Shown: positions 10,519-21,127 of the stretch, piece after piece
Position numbering within the stretch: position 1 is the stretch's first letter
Layout of the letters: each line of letters opens with the position of its first letter
DNA from: Coprinopsis marcescibilis
Taxonomy: Eukaryota; Basidiomycota; Agaricomycetes; Agaricales; Psathyrellaceae
NCBI GenBank assembly: GCA_004369085.1
Contig: ML210168.1
Coordinates: 124,596-188,595, forward strand
Length of the DNA stretch: 64,000 nucleotides
Direction: 5' to 3'
Notes under the pieces: model-generated
What the model was told of the DNA's origin: nothing
What the model saw: only the letters and a program-made list of their open reading frames with translations
The model's database searches: none
Made by a program: the position numbers and the translations under genes

Positions 10519-11281
10519 ATGACCCCAACTGCTTTAGAAGATGCGCAAAAGGATTCAAGGCCTCCAGCAAAATTACAGACGGAAGAGTTTCGCGTTGGAC
10601 GCCCCGAAGTCGTTGGCCCTGAAGTACCCGAATCGCCGTTTCCAATCACTCTCGAGGGAAAGGTACAGCGAGGTTTCGGTAGAGGGGGAAAGGACTTGGG
10701 ATGCCCAACCGGTTCGCAATAGCAAATTTCATCTCATCTTACTTGCTTACCGAGAGTACTACAGCGAACCTCCCTGACGAATCAATAACACCTATGAGCA
10801 GTGTTGCGAAAACCGGCGTTTACTACGGATACGCTCAAGTCATCCAACCAGATGTACCGTCAGGGTTACGAAGGGCAGACATAAAGGTGTTACCGATGGT
10901 GATGAGCATGGGTTGGAACCCATTCTACAAGAATGAGCGCTTGACGGCAGTACGTGCACTGGCCTCTTCTTCGAAAGTAACCTAAGCTCAAGCTTCGCAC
11001 AGGAAATCCACATTATGCACGAGTTCCAGTCAGACTTTTATGGATACGAGATGAAGGCGATAGTCCTTGGATATATTCGACCGGAATTGGACTATACGTC
11101 GAGAGGTGCGTATTCGACAACTGGTACCACTGGCGCAATACTCAAGCCCTCTGTAGAAGCTTTGATTGATGACATCGAGTTCGATAAACGAGTCGCGTTA
11201 AACTGCTTGCAGCGACCAGCATACCAATCGTATTCGAAAGACCCGTTTTTTGAAAAAGTCGAATTGAACGGTGTTCTATAG
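10519..11281 (+). CDS. FMN1: Riboflavin kinase
   Basis: Phosphorylates riboflavin to FMN (EC 2.7.1.26), the step before FAD synthesis. Four exons (10519-10711, 10765-10949, 11003-11105, 11157-11281) give 201 residues, typical of fungal monofunctional Fmn1. The signature strand-loop [14 protein letters not shown] contains the conserved P-T-A-N that binds nucleotide and Mg. It is followed by [22 protein letters not shown] and the catalytic region [17 protein letters not shown], whose Glu is the conserved base. LGYIRPE and a C-terminal DDIEFDKR helix complete the fold. All three introns are 51-53 nt. Its stop lies 188 bases from the oppositely oriented uS11m stop. Confidence 0.93.
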
Positions 11282-11469
11282 AGAATGCAGCGGAAGGATA
11301 GAGTTCTAGAAGGACCAGATTACATATAACTATACGCTTTAAATGGATTCTCATACCAATATTAACGCGTGTTGGAATAAGTGTGAGGTTGAATAGGATA
11401 GCAGCAAGTCGCGCACCTACGGCATCGGAGTAAGAAATAGTGACATGGCTTGTTCGACGGTTGCACTCA

Positions 11470-12063
11470 CTATAGACGCGGCATTTTCTTCGCCCGAGTA
11501 CCACCAATCTTGATGGGCGTTCTGTCCGTCACCGATTCGACTAAGGGCCGAATGGATTCCCCCTCCGTCGCCAGCAATGCAGCCTTGAGCGCGTCACGGC
11601 CTTGACCAAAGCCTTTAAAGTACAGCTGTACAGACACAGGTCCTTGCGCCCGATGTAAGTCTTCAATTTTCTTGAATAGACGTACGGCGCATTGGTAACC
11701 AGCTTCATAAGACGCACGATTTGCCTTCTTGAACCCGCAGGAACCACCGGAGAACCACGCGATGGTACTGCCGTTTTCCTTCGTCAAGGTAGCAATGGTG
11801 TTATTTGGGCTTGCATTGCAGTGTAGACGAAGTTTCAGGGAGGCGTCCCATGAGCCAGGTTTTGGCATTTGAGTTTGGGGGACAGCATAACCGCGAGGGT
11901 CAGGTCTGGGAGGTGCGTCCGTCGGAGTGATATTGAGGTTATCAAGGATGTCGAATACTGTCTCTGCTCCATGACTTTGAGAGCTGTAACGTGTCTGCAG
12001 CACCCTGGCTGGTGCAGCAGATATCGGGGTTCTTCGCGAACAGGACCTGAGCGCTGCGAGCAT
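11470..12063 (-). CDS. MRPS18: Mitochondrial small-subunit ribosomal protein uS11m
   Basis: A protein of the mitochondrial ribosome platform. One uninterrupted exon encodes 197 residues. The N-terminal ~45 residues are Arg/Ser/Ala-rich (LAALRSCSRRTPISAA), consistent with a cleavable mitochondrial presequence. The uS11 core follows: LRLHCNASPNNTIATLTKEN, WFSGGSCGFKKANRAS, a helix with AAVR-like content, VQLYFKGFGQGRDA, then SVTDRTPIKIGGTRAKKMPRL at the end, which matches the family's closing GG-x-R motif. The symbol follows the yeast uS11m name. It is head-to-head with QCR9 across 136 bases. Confidence 0.88.
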   Translation of the reverse strand: MLAALRSCSRRTPISAAPARVLQTRYSSQSHGAETVFDILDNLNITPTDAPPRPDPRGYAVPQTQMPKPGSWDASLKLRLHCNASPNNTIATLTKENGSTIAWFSGGSCGFKKANRASYEAGYQCAVRLFKKIEDLHRAQGPVSVQLYFKGFGQGRDALKAALLATEGESIRPLVESVTDRTPIKIGGTRAKKMPRL

Positions 12064-12199
12064 CGTGACGGTGGCAGCCAGACCAATCCGGCCAGCTTGT
12101 GAGAAAATTCAATTTCGTGCTTTGCAACTCCGCTTTCCACTTCCGGAATCCATCGGGACAACCACCTCTCTCCTTACCTGCAGCTTAACTTCTTATACA
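12064..12199. promoter_or_regulatory. Short bidirectional promoter, uS11m / QCR9
   Basis: Only 136 bases lie between the two divergent start codons. Both genes encode mitochondrial proteins, which suggests a shared control region. I could not identify a specific factor site. Confidence 0.6.
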
Positions 12200-12553
12200 A
12201 TGGGGGTATGTCCCACCATACCGCTCCTTGGTGGCTAGAACTCATGAACTCGTCCAACAGATTGGCAACGCACTCTACCACGGCATTTTCAAGCGAAACA
12301 GTACGTGACTCGCCCAAAATCCAACCACCAGGTTCTGACCGGATTCTCTCTCGTTCAGGCGTCTTCGTGACGACTGTCTTCGTCGGTGCTTTCACCTTTG
12401 GCATTGGCTTCGACACTGGTGTCACCAAATTCTACGACCACTGGAACAAGGGGGTACGTTGCTGCTTCGTGTACCGGAGAATTATCAGTTGACATGGCAC
12501 CTCTTCAGAAACAATGGAAGGACATCCGCCACAAATATGCCACAGAAGAGTAA
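12200..12553 (+). CDS. QCR9: Cytochrome bc1 complex subunit 9
   Basis: A small single-pass inner-membrane subunit of respiratory complex III. The gene is easily missed because its ~61 residues are spread over four exons. The first exon is ATG plus one codon (12200-12205). Exon 2 begins after CCAACAG and encodes IGNALYHGIFKRNS. Exon 3 holds the membrane segment VFVTTVFVGAFTFGIGFD and the conserved YDHWNKG. Exon 4 ends KQWKDIRHKYATEE. Family landmarks (FKRN-x-V, F-x-G-A-F, FD, W/Y-x-x-x-NKGK-x-WKD) are all present, and length fits the usual 55-70 residues. Each intron is GT-AG and 45-60 nt. Confidence 0.9.
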
Positions 12554-13038
12554 ATTACTCATTGCTTTGATCCATGGCGCAAGACACGAAGCCACCAGCG
12601 ATAAAACGACCCGCGAGATTGGCCCTGCCGCTTGCCACGCTCCGCGGGTAAACCGACGCCATTCAGAGTACATACATCATATTCACAATGTAGAGAAGCA
12701 ACCCAATTACTATGGCATCCATAATCGTGTCCCTGGCTCACCTGGGCTGCAGCGTTCGAGCACAATCCAATGGCTATTTATCGAAAGTCAACCTGGGCAC
12801 CCAACAATATTTGAGCAAAGACGTGAATGGACAGTTAGTATTTTGATCGTAGACTGAGTTATTTAACCGAGTCGCCTTGGGGTACACTACTATATGTCGT
12901 GCAGTTAAGCTATTCTACTAGTACTTCAACTTGAGTAGCAAAAGCTGCGAAATAGCGAAGCGTGTGCATGTGACAAGCTGTGACGCAGCGAGCGTCTTTT
13001 CTGAACCGTGCTCTCTCTTATACCATCACCAACAAAAA
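12554..13038. other. Intergenic spacer
   Basis: This spacer follows QCR9 and precedes the RNPS1-like gene on the same strand. A pyrimidine/AC-rich leader with CTCTCTTATACC and CACCAACAAAAA directly precedes the next start codon. The short open frames on both strands look like chance. Confidence 0.5.
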
Positions 13039-14009
13039 ATGTCCCGGGGCCGTTCAACATCACCAGGTCGTCGTGACGTCGAAATGGACGTCGACTCGAA
13101 GCCCTCGAACGACAAACCAGGCGCCAAGGTTATCATCGTCAACAACCTAACCCGCAACGTCGCCGAGATTCACTTGCGCACCATCTTTGGCTTTTATGGC
13201 GAGATTTCTAAAATCGACTTACCCCTCTACGGAAAATGTGGGCAAAAGCTCCTCGACAATCTAATCACTTCTCGCTAACGGATAACCGTTTCTTAGCTGG
13301 CCAAAATAAAGGCAAGGCGGCGTTAGAATTCGCAGACGCGTCCTCAGCACACAGAGCAGCTTCTCACATGGATGGAGGCCAACTGGACGGCGCAGCTCTC
13401 AAAGTCGAACTCTCTGACCTCCCAATCCGAAATCGTTCCCGTTCGCCACTCCGACGTGCTGTACGCAACGGCCGCAATCGCTCCTACTCCCGCTCCCGCT
13501 CTCGTACGCGATCTCTCAGCCGCTCCCGCTCTCCCTCTCGCTCCCGCACCAGGTCAAGATCTCCTCCTTATAGAAGAGCGGGAGGCTACGGTGGTCGCGA
13601 CTATCGCGGGGGACGAGGAGGTGGTGGTGCCGGCAGGCGAGGTGGGCCACCAGGTCGCAACGAGTATCGCCCTGTCAACCGGTCCCGCTCTCGCTCTCCG
13701 ATACGACGTGGCGGTGACCTCACAAGGGCTCCACCTCGCAGGCGCTCTCCTAGCTACACTCGAGGAGGCCTCGGACGTGGTCGAAGGCCCAGATCTCGTA
13801 CAGTCTCTAAATCGAGAAGCTACTCTATCCACTCTAGTCGTTCTCGTACTAGGTCTTACTCCCGTTCTCGCTCGAGGTCTTATTCTTCCGACTCTCGTGG
13901 CCGCAGCCGCACTCGTTCTCGTTCTGGCAGCAGAGGCAGGAGGTCTAGCAGAAGCTCGAGCCGAGACGACATCAGAGACAGCCGGTCGAGATCTCCTCGC
14001 CCAGCCTGA
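13039..14009 (+). CDS. RNPS1: RNPS1-like RRM protein with RS domain
   Basis: A likely member of the exon-junction/ASAP machinery that couples splicing to mRNA quality control. Two exons (13039-13237, 13297-14009) give 303 residues. A single RRM spans about residues 30-110: RNP2-like VIIVNNLTRNV, then FGFYGEISKIDLPL, RNP1-like KGKAALEFADASSA and the RNPS1-typical HMDGGQLDG. The rest is a long Arg/Ser tract interrupted by a Gly/Arg-rich patch (GGRDYRGGRGGGG). The human protein has its RS segment before the RRM and a second after it, whereas here the RS tract is C-terminal. Other basidiomycete SR proteins are an alternative, but the LTRNV and HMDGGQ-DG motifs point to RNPS1. Confidence 0.82.
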
Positions 14010-14192
14010 AGTTGGCCCCTTTTCACCTGATTTTTGGGTGTTTCTGTATTCCCTTCCTGCTTCATTTCTCATTTCGTTGCCTCAACTTCCTTGAGTGCTA
14101 TACAGTAGTCCAACCAACCAGTATATTAGGTATATCGTAGTGTGAGTAACCCTGCGGTAGAGTCTAAAATAAATACAATCTCAACCAGCCTG

Positions 14193-17100
14193 TCAGTCGC
14201 TGGAGATCGAGTCGTCGTCCGCTAGGAATGGTCTATGGCATCAAGGTTAGAATGTCTGCCAGAAAAAAAAAATGAATCGGTACGCACTCATAATCATTTC
14301 GAATTGCATTCGACATCCATTCTTCGTCCGCTTCTTGGATAGGGAATCCAGGACCACCGGCAATACTCAATACGACTGGAAGTAGGACAAGTCCGTGAAG
14401 TGCTCCAGAGATTATGAGAGTCAACCACATGCGGAAATAGTAAATCTAAGAGTGGAAACACACGGCTTCAGTGACAGGAGAGAAACTCAGCAACAGAAAA
14501 CACATACCTCGAGCAGCTTGGATCTCGTAAGAGCAAGAACCGACATTCCGATCAGCTTCGTGAATGTGATACCCGACAAGACCTGAAGGAGAGTCAACCC
14601 AATTCAAAAATAAACAACTGGAAGCGACTTACAGCAGGCCCAACATCCACAAGAGCCGTCCACATCCTCTCATCTCTTTCCTTCTGACCAGAAGGGTGGT
14701 CGATCGGAAGTCCCGACCCAGCATTCATAAACGCCCTCGCAACATGCGCACAAAATTCGACCGCAATACCCAGGCATATCACAAGGTTGACCAAGCTGAT
14801 AGCGTTCAAGCTGATACCCCAGAGTGGCATCACACCCATCACAGCTACCACAGTCAATGCGACAACAGCTGTGACGATGGACCCCGTCCTCCAAGATCCC
14901 AGCAGGATAGCAGTCACCAAAAGGACAGAAGCCAACCCCAGACCCAACACCTTCTCTGTAACTGCTACGATGTGCGCATACTGGTCGAAGAAGACGTAGA
15001 ACAGGGAGTAAGGGAAAACTTTGGCGCCAATGTCCTCAGAGATCTCGTCCGCAATACGGTGGGCAGCTTCAAATGCATCGATAAAGTCTTGCTGATTCTT
15101 CAATGGCTTGTGGAAAGTCCTGAAGTGAGATGCAACGACCCGATTTTCATCGTTGTTGATTGAGACAGCACTTCCAAACGATGCCTTCCCACCCAACGCG
15201 CACTCCATCGTAGTCGGGAACTCTAGCCAACCCCCGAGGAACTGCATGAACTGTTCATCCTCGGGGAGACCATCCATGGTGATGTTCCATGTCTCCCAGC
15301 AGGGTTGGCACAACCGAGGGTTGCGAACGTTGCACATCTTTGTTGGGTCTTTCTTGAGAACTCTGCAGCAGGAATCTTGGCCGGGATCCAACCATCGCAA
15401 GTAGTCGTCGATCCACGAGGCGGTTGGCTCGGAGATAAAGGATGACTCGACACGTTTGCGTTCTCCTTCAAGACGGTTGGCCAGGGATTCGTCGACGCAT
15501 GTGGTGAATCGACCGCAAAGTGACCGTTGGCCAGGTCGCTTTGACGGGTCAACATCGGTCGCGACGAAATAGACCGGTGGGCCGATGTCGAGGTATGCGT
15601 CCAGGTTGTCGAAGTATGGAACGAGATACGAATCAGACGGCAATGCTAAACGTTGGTCTAGGATACTAGATGTTAGCTCAATTAGAAGGACAAAAATTTC
15701 TACTCACCGAGTCCAAGTTGAATGTGCTGCATAGAGATGATTGAGGCGACAAATGCACCCGTGAAAGCAATGAGCACTACGGCTTTCACTGCAGGCTTGA
15801 GCAGGAAAGGCGCATAGTAGCGGCGTACGAATTTGGCGAGGAATCCAAGACCGCCGATGGTTGGGGGAGAATCTCGCAAGGCAACACGTCCGGATAACCT
15901 GACGCAGGGGATGCAATCTACGCGATTAGACTGAAGAATATGTCAGCAACTGAACAGAATCACCATTCGCGGACGTACCTCTGTTCTCCTGAGATCCAGT
16001 GTCAATGCACTGATGAAAACGGTAACTTGGAGGACCGCATTGAGGAAGACACTTCCGGCGGCATACAATGCGAAATTGCGGACAGCGGGCATGGGTACCA
16101 AAGCACCTAAGGCAAACGCAGTCGTTTCGGTGATGGTGCTAAGCAAAATGGACGGCCCCATCTTGGCCAAGGTGCGTGCAACTCGTTCCTCAGCGGGTAG
16201 GTAGAGTGGCATAGAGGACGCGTCGATGTCGTCTTGGGTATAATCGAACGCACCGCGCGAGTTCGTCGGGGACCTAAACCCATCAGTGTGACCTGAAAAC
16301 GAAGCATTCGGGCCATGCAGCAGATTTTGTCTATCCAGTTCGTTGACGAGGAGGAAGACATTATCCACCCCAACGGCAAGAACTAGGAATGGTATAACTT
16401 CGGCAATGATGAGGGTGACCTTGACTCCCATGAAGGAGAAAAATCCAACGGAGGTAGAAACGGATAGGATGACGAGCACTATGCCGAACAGTCCAAGAGT
16501 GAATTTGGAATCAACAAAAAGGCTGGATGGGATTCTTGGGAACCAGCGTGGTGCGTTTCGTGGGTCCGTTAAGGTGGAACGCAAGTGAGAAGGCACGAAG
16601 AGGAGGGGGAAGTTGATTGCCCAGTGCCAAAGAGAGGAAAGGAAGCCTTCTTCTCCCCTGTTCCCTGCTCCATTCCCGAGCGTGACGGATATATAGAGGA
16701 ACATGGCCAGGTAGGAAAGGACCACGATCTTAACATCAGTGTTAGTGCTCTTGTTGATCTCTTCCTCCAACGATACCCCAGTTGAAAACGCGATTTCAAG
16801 GCCGAATTTTCCGATACTGCGAGAAAGGTGCAGTAGATAGCTTCGCAAAGACTCCTCCCATTCCATCGCTCGTTGCTGGACCTCTGGGTCGGTCGAATCG
16901 GAAACGACATACGTTACTACCATGGCTTCTGCGTTGAGGTAATCCTTCTCTCCTGACTTCAATGTCGGAACGCCACCCAAGACATATTGTGCGCCGAGAG
17001 GCTGTTGGAAGTCGGGAAGACAGTCCACAGGATTGTCCGCGCACCTCTGCAACTTGTCCTCCCAATCGACTTCATGCTCCGTGATGTCAAACCAAGCAAG

Positions 17101-18632
17101 AACTGACTGCACAACACATGCACCTTCCGCCCCTGCTGGTTTAAAGCACACATCCTCCAACTTGTATCCGCTAGGGGATTCCAACCGTTTGATCTCTTGT
17201 TGAACCTTGTGCAATCGCAGTAGGTGGTCCAATGACAACACAGGAGGCTTCTCTCCGATCGTTATTGCTTTGGATGATGCGTTTCCCGGTTCGGTACCAA
17301 CGGTCCCCGGGACAGCCGTAAGGAATATCTGTTCGGTCCTATAGAATGGACCAAAGTTGTTGTCGAAGAATTCCTTCTGAAGCTTGCTTTCTGACGTCGG
17401 TGATACCCACAGCCTGACCGGGTCAGTTTCGATCGCGAAATTCTGCCACCCAATGTTGAGGATTCCGACGACAACAAATACAATGGCGAAGGTGAGCCAG
17501 GGGTAAACGGCAGCCCACGTTCCCAACCGGAAGAAAAACCGGCGAAGATAGGCGTTGAGAGGATAATGGCGTGGTTGCATTGTATCGACGGGATCCAACA
17601 GCGAGGCTCCTCGGCCAAGATGTCGGGATTCAGAGTGCGCCCCCAGGGAGTCGTCATCGAAGTATTGTGACAGAGACCCGGCGCCCACCAGGCCTCTCGT
17701 ATGAGTCCGCGGTGATGCCGATTCGACTGAAAGTGCGACTCGTTCGTATGCTTTCTCTCGTTTTCTCCTAATTGCCCCTTCTATCACGTATCCCACGAGG
17801 AAACCTAGCACGGCAAAGGCATATGCAAGAATGAGGATGAAGGATAGGCATGAGAGTGCTCCAATTTGGCAGGTTGAGCCTCCAGGGGATGGGACAGGGG
17901 GAAGTGAGGGACAGACGTCGGGGCAATCTATGCAAGCGCATCTGCTGCTTATGTCTGAGTCTGAACACGAGCGGGGAGAGAGATTTAGGGGAGTGAATTC
18001 GGGAGGAGGAGACAATGGGAAGTTGATGCTAAATGGGCTCCCAATCGGTTGCTCTTTTCCCAAGAATTTGAGGAAATCGGTGGAGTTCTTTGCCCCTCCA
18101 CCTATGAAAGTCATGGCATAACTGTTGGCGGCGCCCATTTGAACATTCTTGCAACTGTCGTAGAATCCTTCACTGAATTCTTTAGTGACGAAGAAGTCGA
18201 CTGACGCGACAGCGGTCTTGGAGGTTATTGTTTCCTGCGTTGAGGTAACGTTGACGAAGGAAGCCTGCTGCGAGGAACACGTGAAGTTACAAAAGAACGA
18301 CCGGAAGTTGTTCCTACAAGCTGGACATGCGGAAATGATAGGTTCCACCCTGTTGAAGTTGCTTTGGAGCGATTCGACTTGGTCTTGCGAGCAGCACACA
18401 GGACCTGATTCAAATTCTGGACCGCAGACCTCCGCGAGAAGGTGTTGAGCTCTGGTATTGAGCTTCGAAACAGTTTCGTCAGATTTGGATATAAGATTTA
18501 TGTACTGGATAGACATACCTCGGTTGGGGGCCCATCATCAGGACACGGTAAGGGGCCTCTCCCTTCAGAGTTCACGCCACAATGGCCCCGCATGGCACAC
18601 CGGCCCTGGCCCTCGCTCTCGGGACCAGACAT
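14193..18632 (-). CDS. NCR1: NPC1-family intracellular cholesterol/sterol transporter
   Basis: A large polytopic membrane protein of the vacuole/lysosome that moves sterols out of the lumen (known for NPC1/Ncr1). In order: a Cys-rich luminal N-terminal domain (GRCAMRGHCG, then CPACRNNFRSFFCNFTCSS), a Cys-rich linker, and a first membrane segment near LIAYAF-type hydrophobics. The RND-type luminal domain and the sterol-sensing domain follow, containing LGLFGIVLVILSVSTSVGFF and PFLVLAVGVDNVF. A second luminal domain and final transmembrane cluster contain WGISLNAISLVNLVICLGI. The largest exon runs from about 18495 to 15980; four further exons lead to a stop at 14193-14195. The C terminus is FLADDDSISSD. 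The ATG at 18632 precedes the first Cys motif by only 11 residues, so a signal-peptide exon may be missing upstream. Confidence 0.9.
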
Positions 18633-18854
18633 TGCTCGAGTTGAATTTTGGATACCGTATATGTCGAGCTTGTGGTATCTAGTAGGAGGACATGTGCTGT
18701 GGGATGGGCTTGGTAGTCGGGGAGCTGAACTGAACCTGAGTGACGCGATTCCTGAGGCTTGGACGTTACCCTGAATAGGTCCGGGTCGTGGGACATTGAT
18801 TTGATTGGCTGATGTTGAGGCTTGCGATCACCACTGTCATCCACTTCATCCACC
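18633..18854. promoter_or_regulatory. Divergent region NPC1 / DPH1
   Basis: These 222 bases separate the provisional NPC1 start and the DPH1 start. Part may be an unresolved 5' coding exon of NPC1, because the expected signal peptide was not found. No clear TATA box was seen. Confidence 0.45.
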
Positions 18855-20582
18855 ATGTCGACCTCTGATATTCCAATTTCAAAGCCTCCCGCGAATGTTT
18901 CGAAGCCGAAAAAGAGGTTTGTCGGTACCAAATCGCTCAAGTCATCAAAACCTGGGTCGAGGCCGGTCCTGAGCAACCAAATACCACCTGAAATCCTCGA
19001 AGATGAACAGCTGAACGCAGCCATCAAGTCCCTTCCATCTCACTACTCCTTCGAAATCCATAAAACGATTCATCATGTCCGCAAGAATCGGGCAACAATG
19101 GTCGCCCTCCAGATGCCAGAGGGTCTTCAGATGTTTGCTTGCACAATCGCAGACATCATAGAGCGGTGCGCAAGTAATCCTTGCAACACTACAACCACAT
19201 TTAACGCTTGGTAGGTTCACCGATGCTCTGACGGTTATCATGGGAGACGTTACATACGGTGCATGCTGTATCGATGACTACACCGCCGTTGCTCTAGGCT
19301 GCGATATGCTTATTCATTATGGGCATAGCTGTCTAGGTATTTTTTCCCTGTCGTCGTTCCCGAACCCAATGGCTCACATTTGTATCTATCCTTTTAGTAC
19401 CTATGGATGTCACATCCATCAAAACCCTTTATGTCTTTGTAGAAATCGGGATCGACTCACTACACCTCACGGAAACTGTCAGATCCAACTTCCCGGATGA
19501 CCGCGCCAAGTTTCACGAGTTACTCCTGGATCAAGAGGAGCAAAGGAGCCAGGTTCCCGCAGGCAGTCAGATCGGACCTGCCAAACAACTTCTCCTTGAA
19601 CCTTCCCTATCAGAACACGCTGAGACACAGCTGGCGATTCAGTCACCAACCAAGTTGGCCCTGGTGTCTACTATCCAATTCGTCGCGGCACTTCAGCGTC
19701 TGAAAGAGGATTTGTCCTCAGAGGTCCCTGTTGAAGCCGGGTCATCTCAGCGTAAGCGACAGCTCTGGACAGGCAAATATGATGCAACTATCCCAAGGTC
19801 CAAACCACTTTCACCGGGTGAAATATTGGGATGCACAGCACCTCGCTTGGACGATGTGGATGCACTAATGTGAGCTTTTTTGTTCCAATAGACGTGGTCG
19901 ACGGACTGATACGTCTCATACAGATACTTGGGAGACGGACGTTTCCACCTGGAATCCATCATGATCGCGAACCCGACCGTTCCTGCGTTCAGATACGACC
20001 CTTATTCCAAAAAGCTTACTCGGGAGCGTTACGATCACCAGGAAATGCAGACAATCCGAGACGATGCCGTGCGAACCGCACGTAAGAGTATCGCGGACCT
20101 TTCTATTGACCAAACGGCGAATGTTGAAGAAACCCCACTCTGGGGACTGATCCTTGGGACGCTTGGAAGACAAGGAAACTTTAAACAACTGCAGGTGCCT
20201 ATTAACGCATATCCTTTGACTTTTCGGATTCTCTGACACACAACAGGCCATTACAAGGCAACTAGAAGCATCCAACACTCCAATTCCTTACATACAAATT
20301 CTTCTTTCCGAATTGTCTCCGGCAAAACTCGCGTTGTTTAACCCACATATCTCGACTTTCATTCAAACCTCATGTCCGCGCCTGTCGATTGATTGGGGGT
20401 ACGCATTCGATCGCCCGCTGCTAAGCCCGTATGAAACGGCAGTCGCAGTGGGTGCAAGAGATAGTTGGAAGGAGACCAAACTAGAGGACAAACACACGAA
20501 GAAGACAATGGGATTGTATCCCATGGACTTTTACGAAGCAGGAACTCCCTGGGCAATATCGAGGGCGAAGGGGAGCTTTTAG
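18855..20582 (+). CDS. DPH1: Diphthamide biosynthesis protein 1
   Basis: With Dph2 it forms the radical-SAM-like [4Fe-4S] enzyme that starts diphthamide synthesis on elongation factor 2. Five exons splice in frame; the introns include 19168-19211, one ending about 19398, one at 19870-19921 and one at 20193-20246. Hallmarks are [47 protein letters not shown], then [19 protein letters not shown] with the first cluster Cys. [25 protein letters not shown] with the second Cys, and [13 protein letters not shown] with the third Cys follow. The C terminus ends with [12 protein letters not shown]. The start at 18855 (MSTSD) is preferred; an in-frame ATG 11 codons upstream is possible. It is divergent from NPC1. 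Confidence 0.93.
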
Positions 20583-21127
20583 CGACACGCGCACGACTGC
20601 CGTGTGTTTTTGTATGTCGACAAGGAACCAATGAAAGAGTGCAAGACATGATATTGGCCGCTCGCTGACGAAAACGTTTCCGGACATCGACCCGATTGAC
20701 TACTGGATCTATATGGCTTTAACTTGCTAAAATATGTTCAGCCAACCATGAGGCAACGTGCGATCCTTGCACATGTTCCGGACCTGTCAAAGCTGCCCGT
20801 ACAGCCTCGATTGTGACCGTAGGCTACTTCTCGTGAATTCCATGCCGAGCATTATCTAGGAATGCCTCAAGTCGGTCTCAAACCCTAGGTGGGGAACCCA
20901 GGGGAGGGCTACCCTTCTTTAATCTTCAGACATCTCCATTATCAATCCCTCCCTCCACAATGGTTACTCGCCTTAATCGCTCCAGGATTACTCAGCGTGA
21001 CATCCCGCCTCAGGGCACGAGCTACCTCGTGGTGTTTCCGGTGTTTAGTTCGTAAGCCGTCCTCGAGGAGCCTCTACCTACAAAGAGACCGTCCCATGAA
21101 CTAAGAACCGCTTTCGTTCTCCCTGCA
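20583..21127. other. Intergenic spacer
   Basis: This spacer lies between DPH1 and the DUF6533-like gene on the same strand. It should hold the DPH1 3' UTR and a promoter. No gene, RNA or repeat is supported. Confidence 0.5.

Noticed and set aside
13372..14094. Long open frames on both strands over the RNPS1 RS domain
   Set aside because: The Arg/Ser codon repeats keep several frames open by composition. Only the frame joined to the RRM has a domain.
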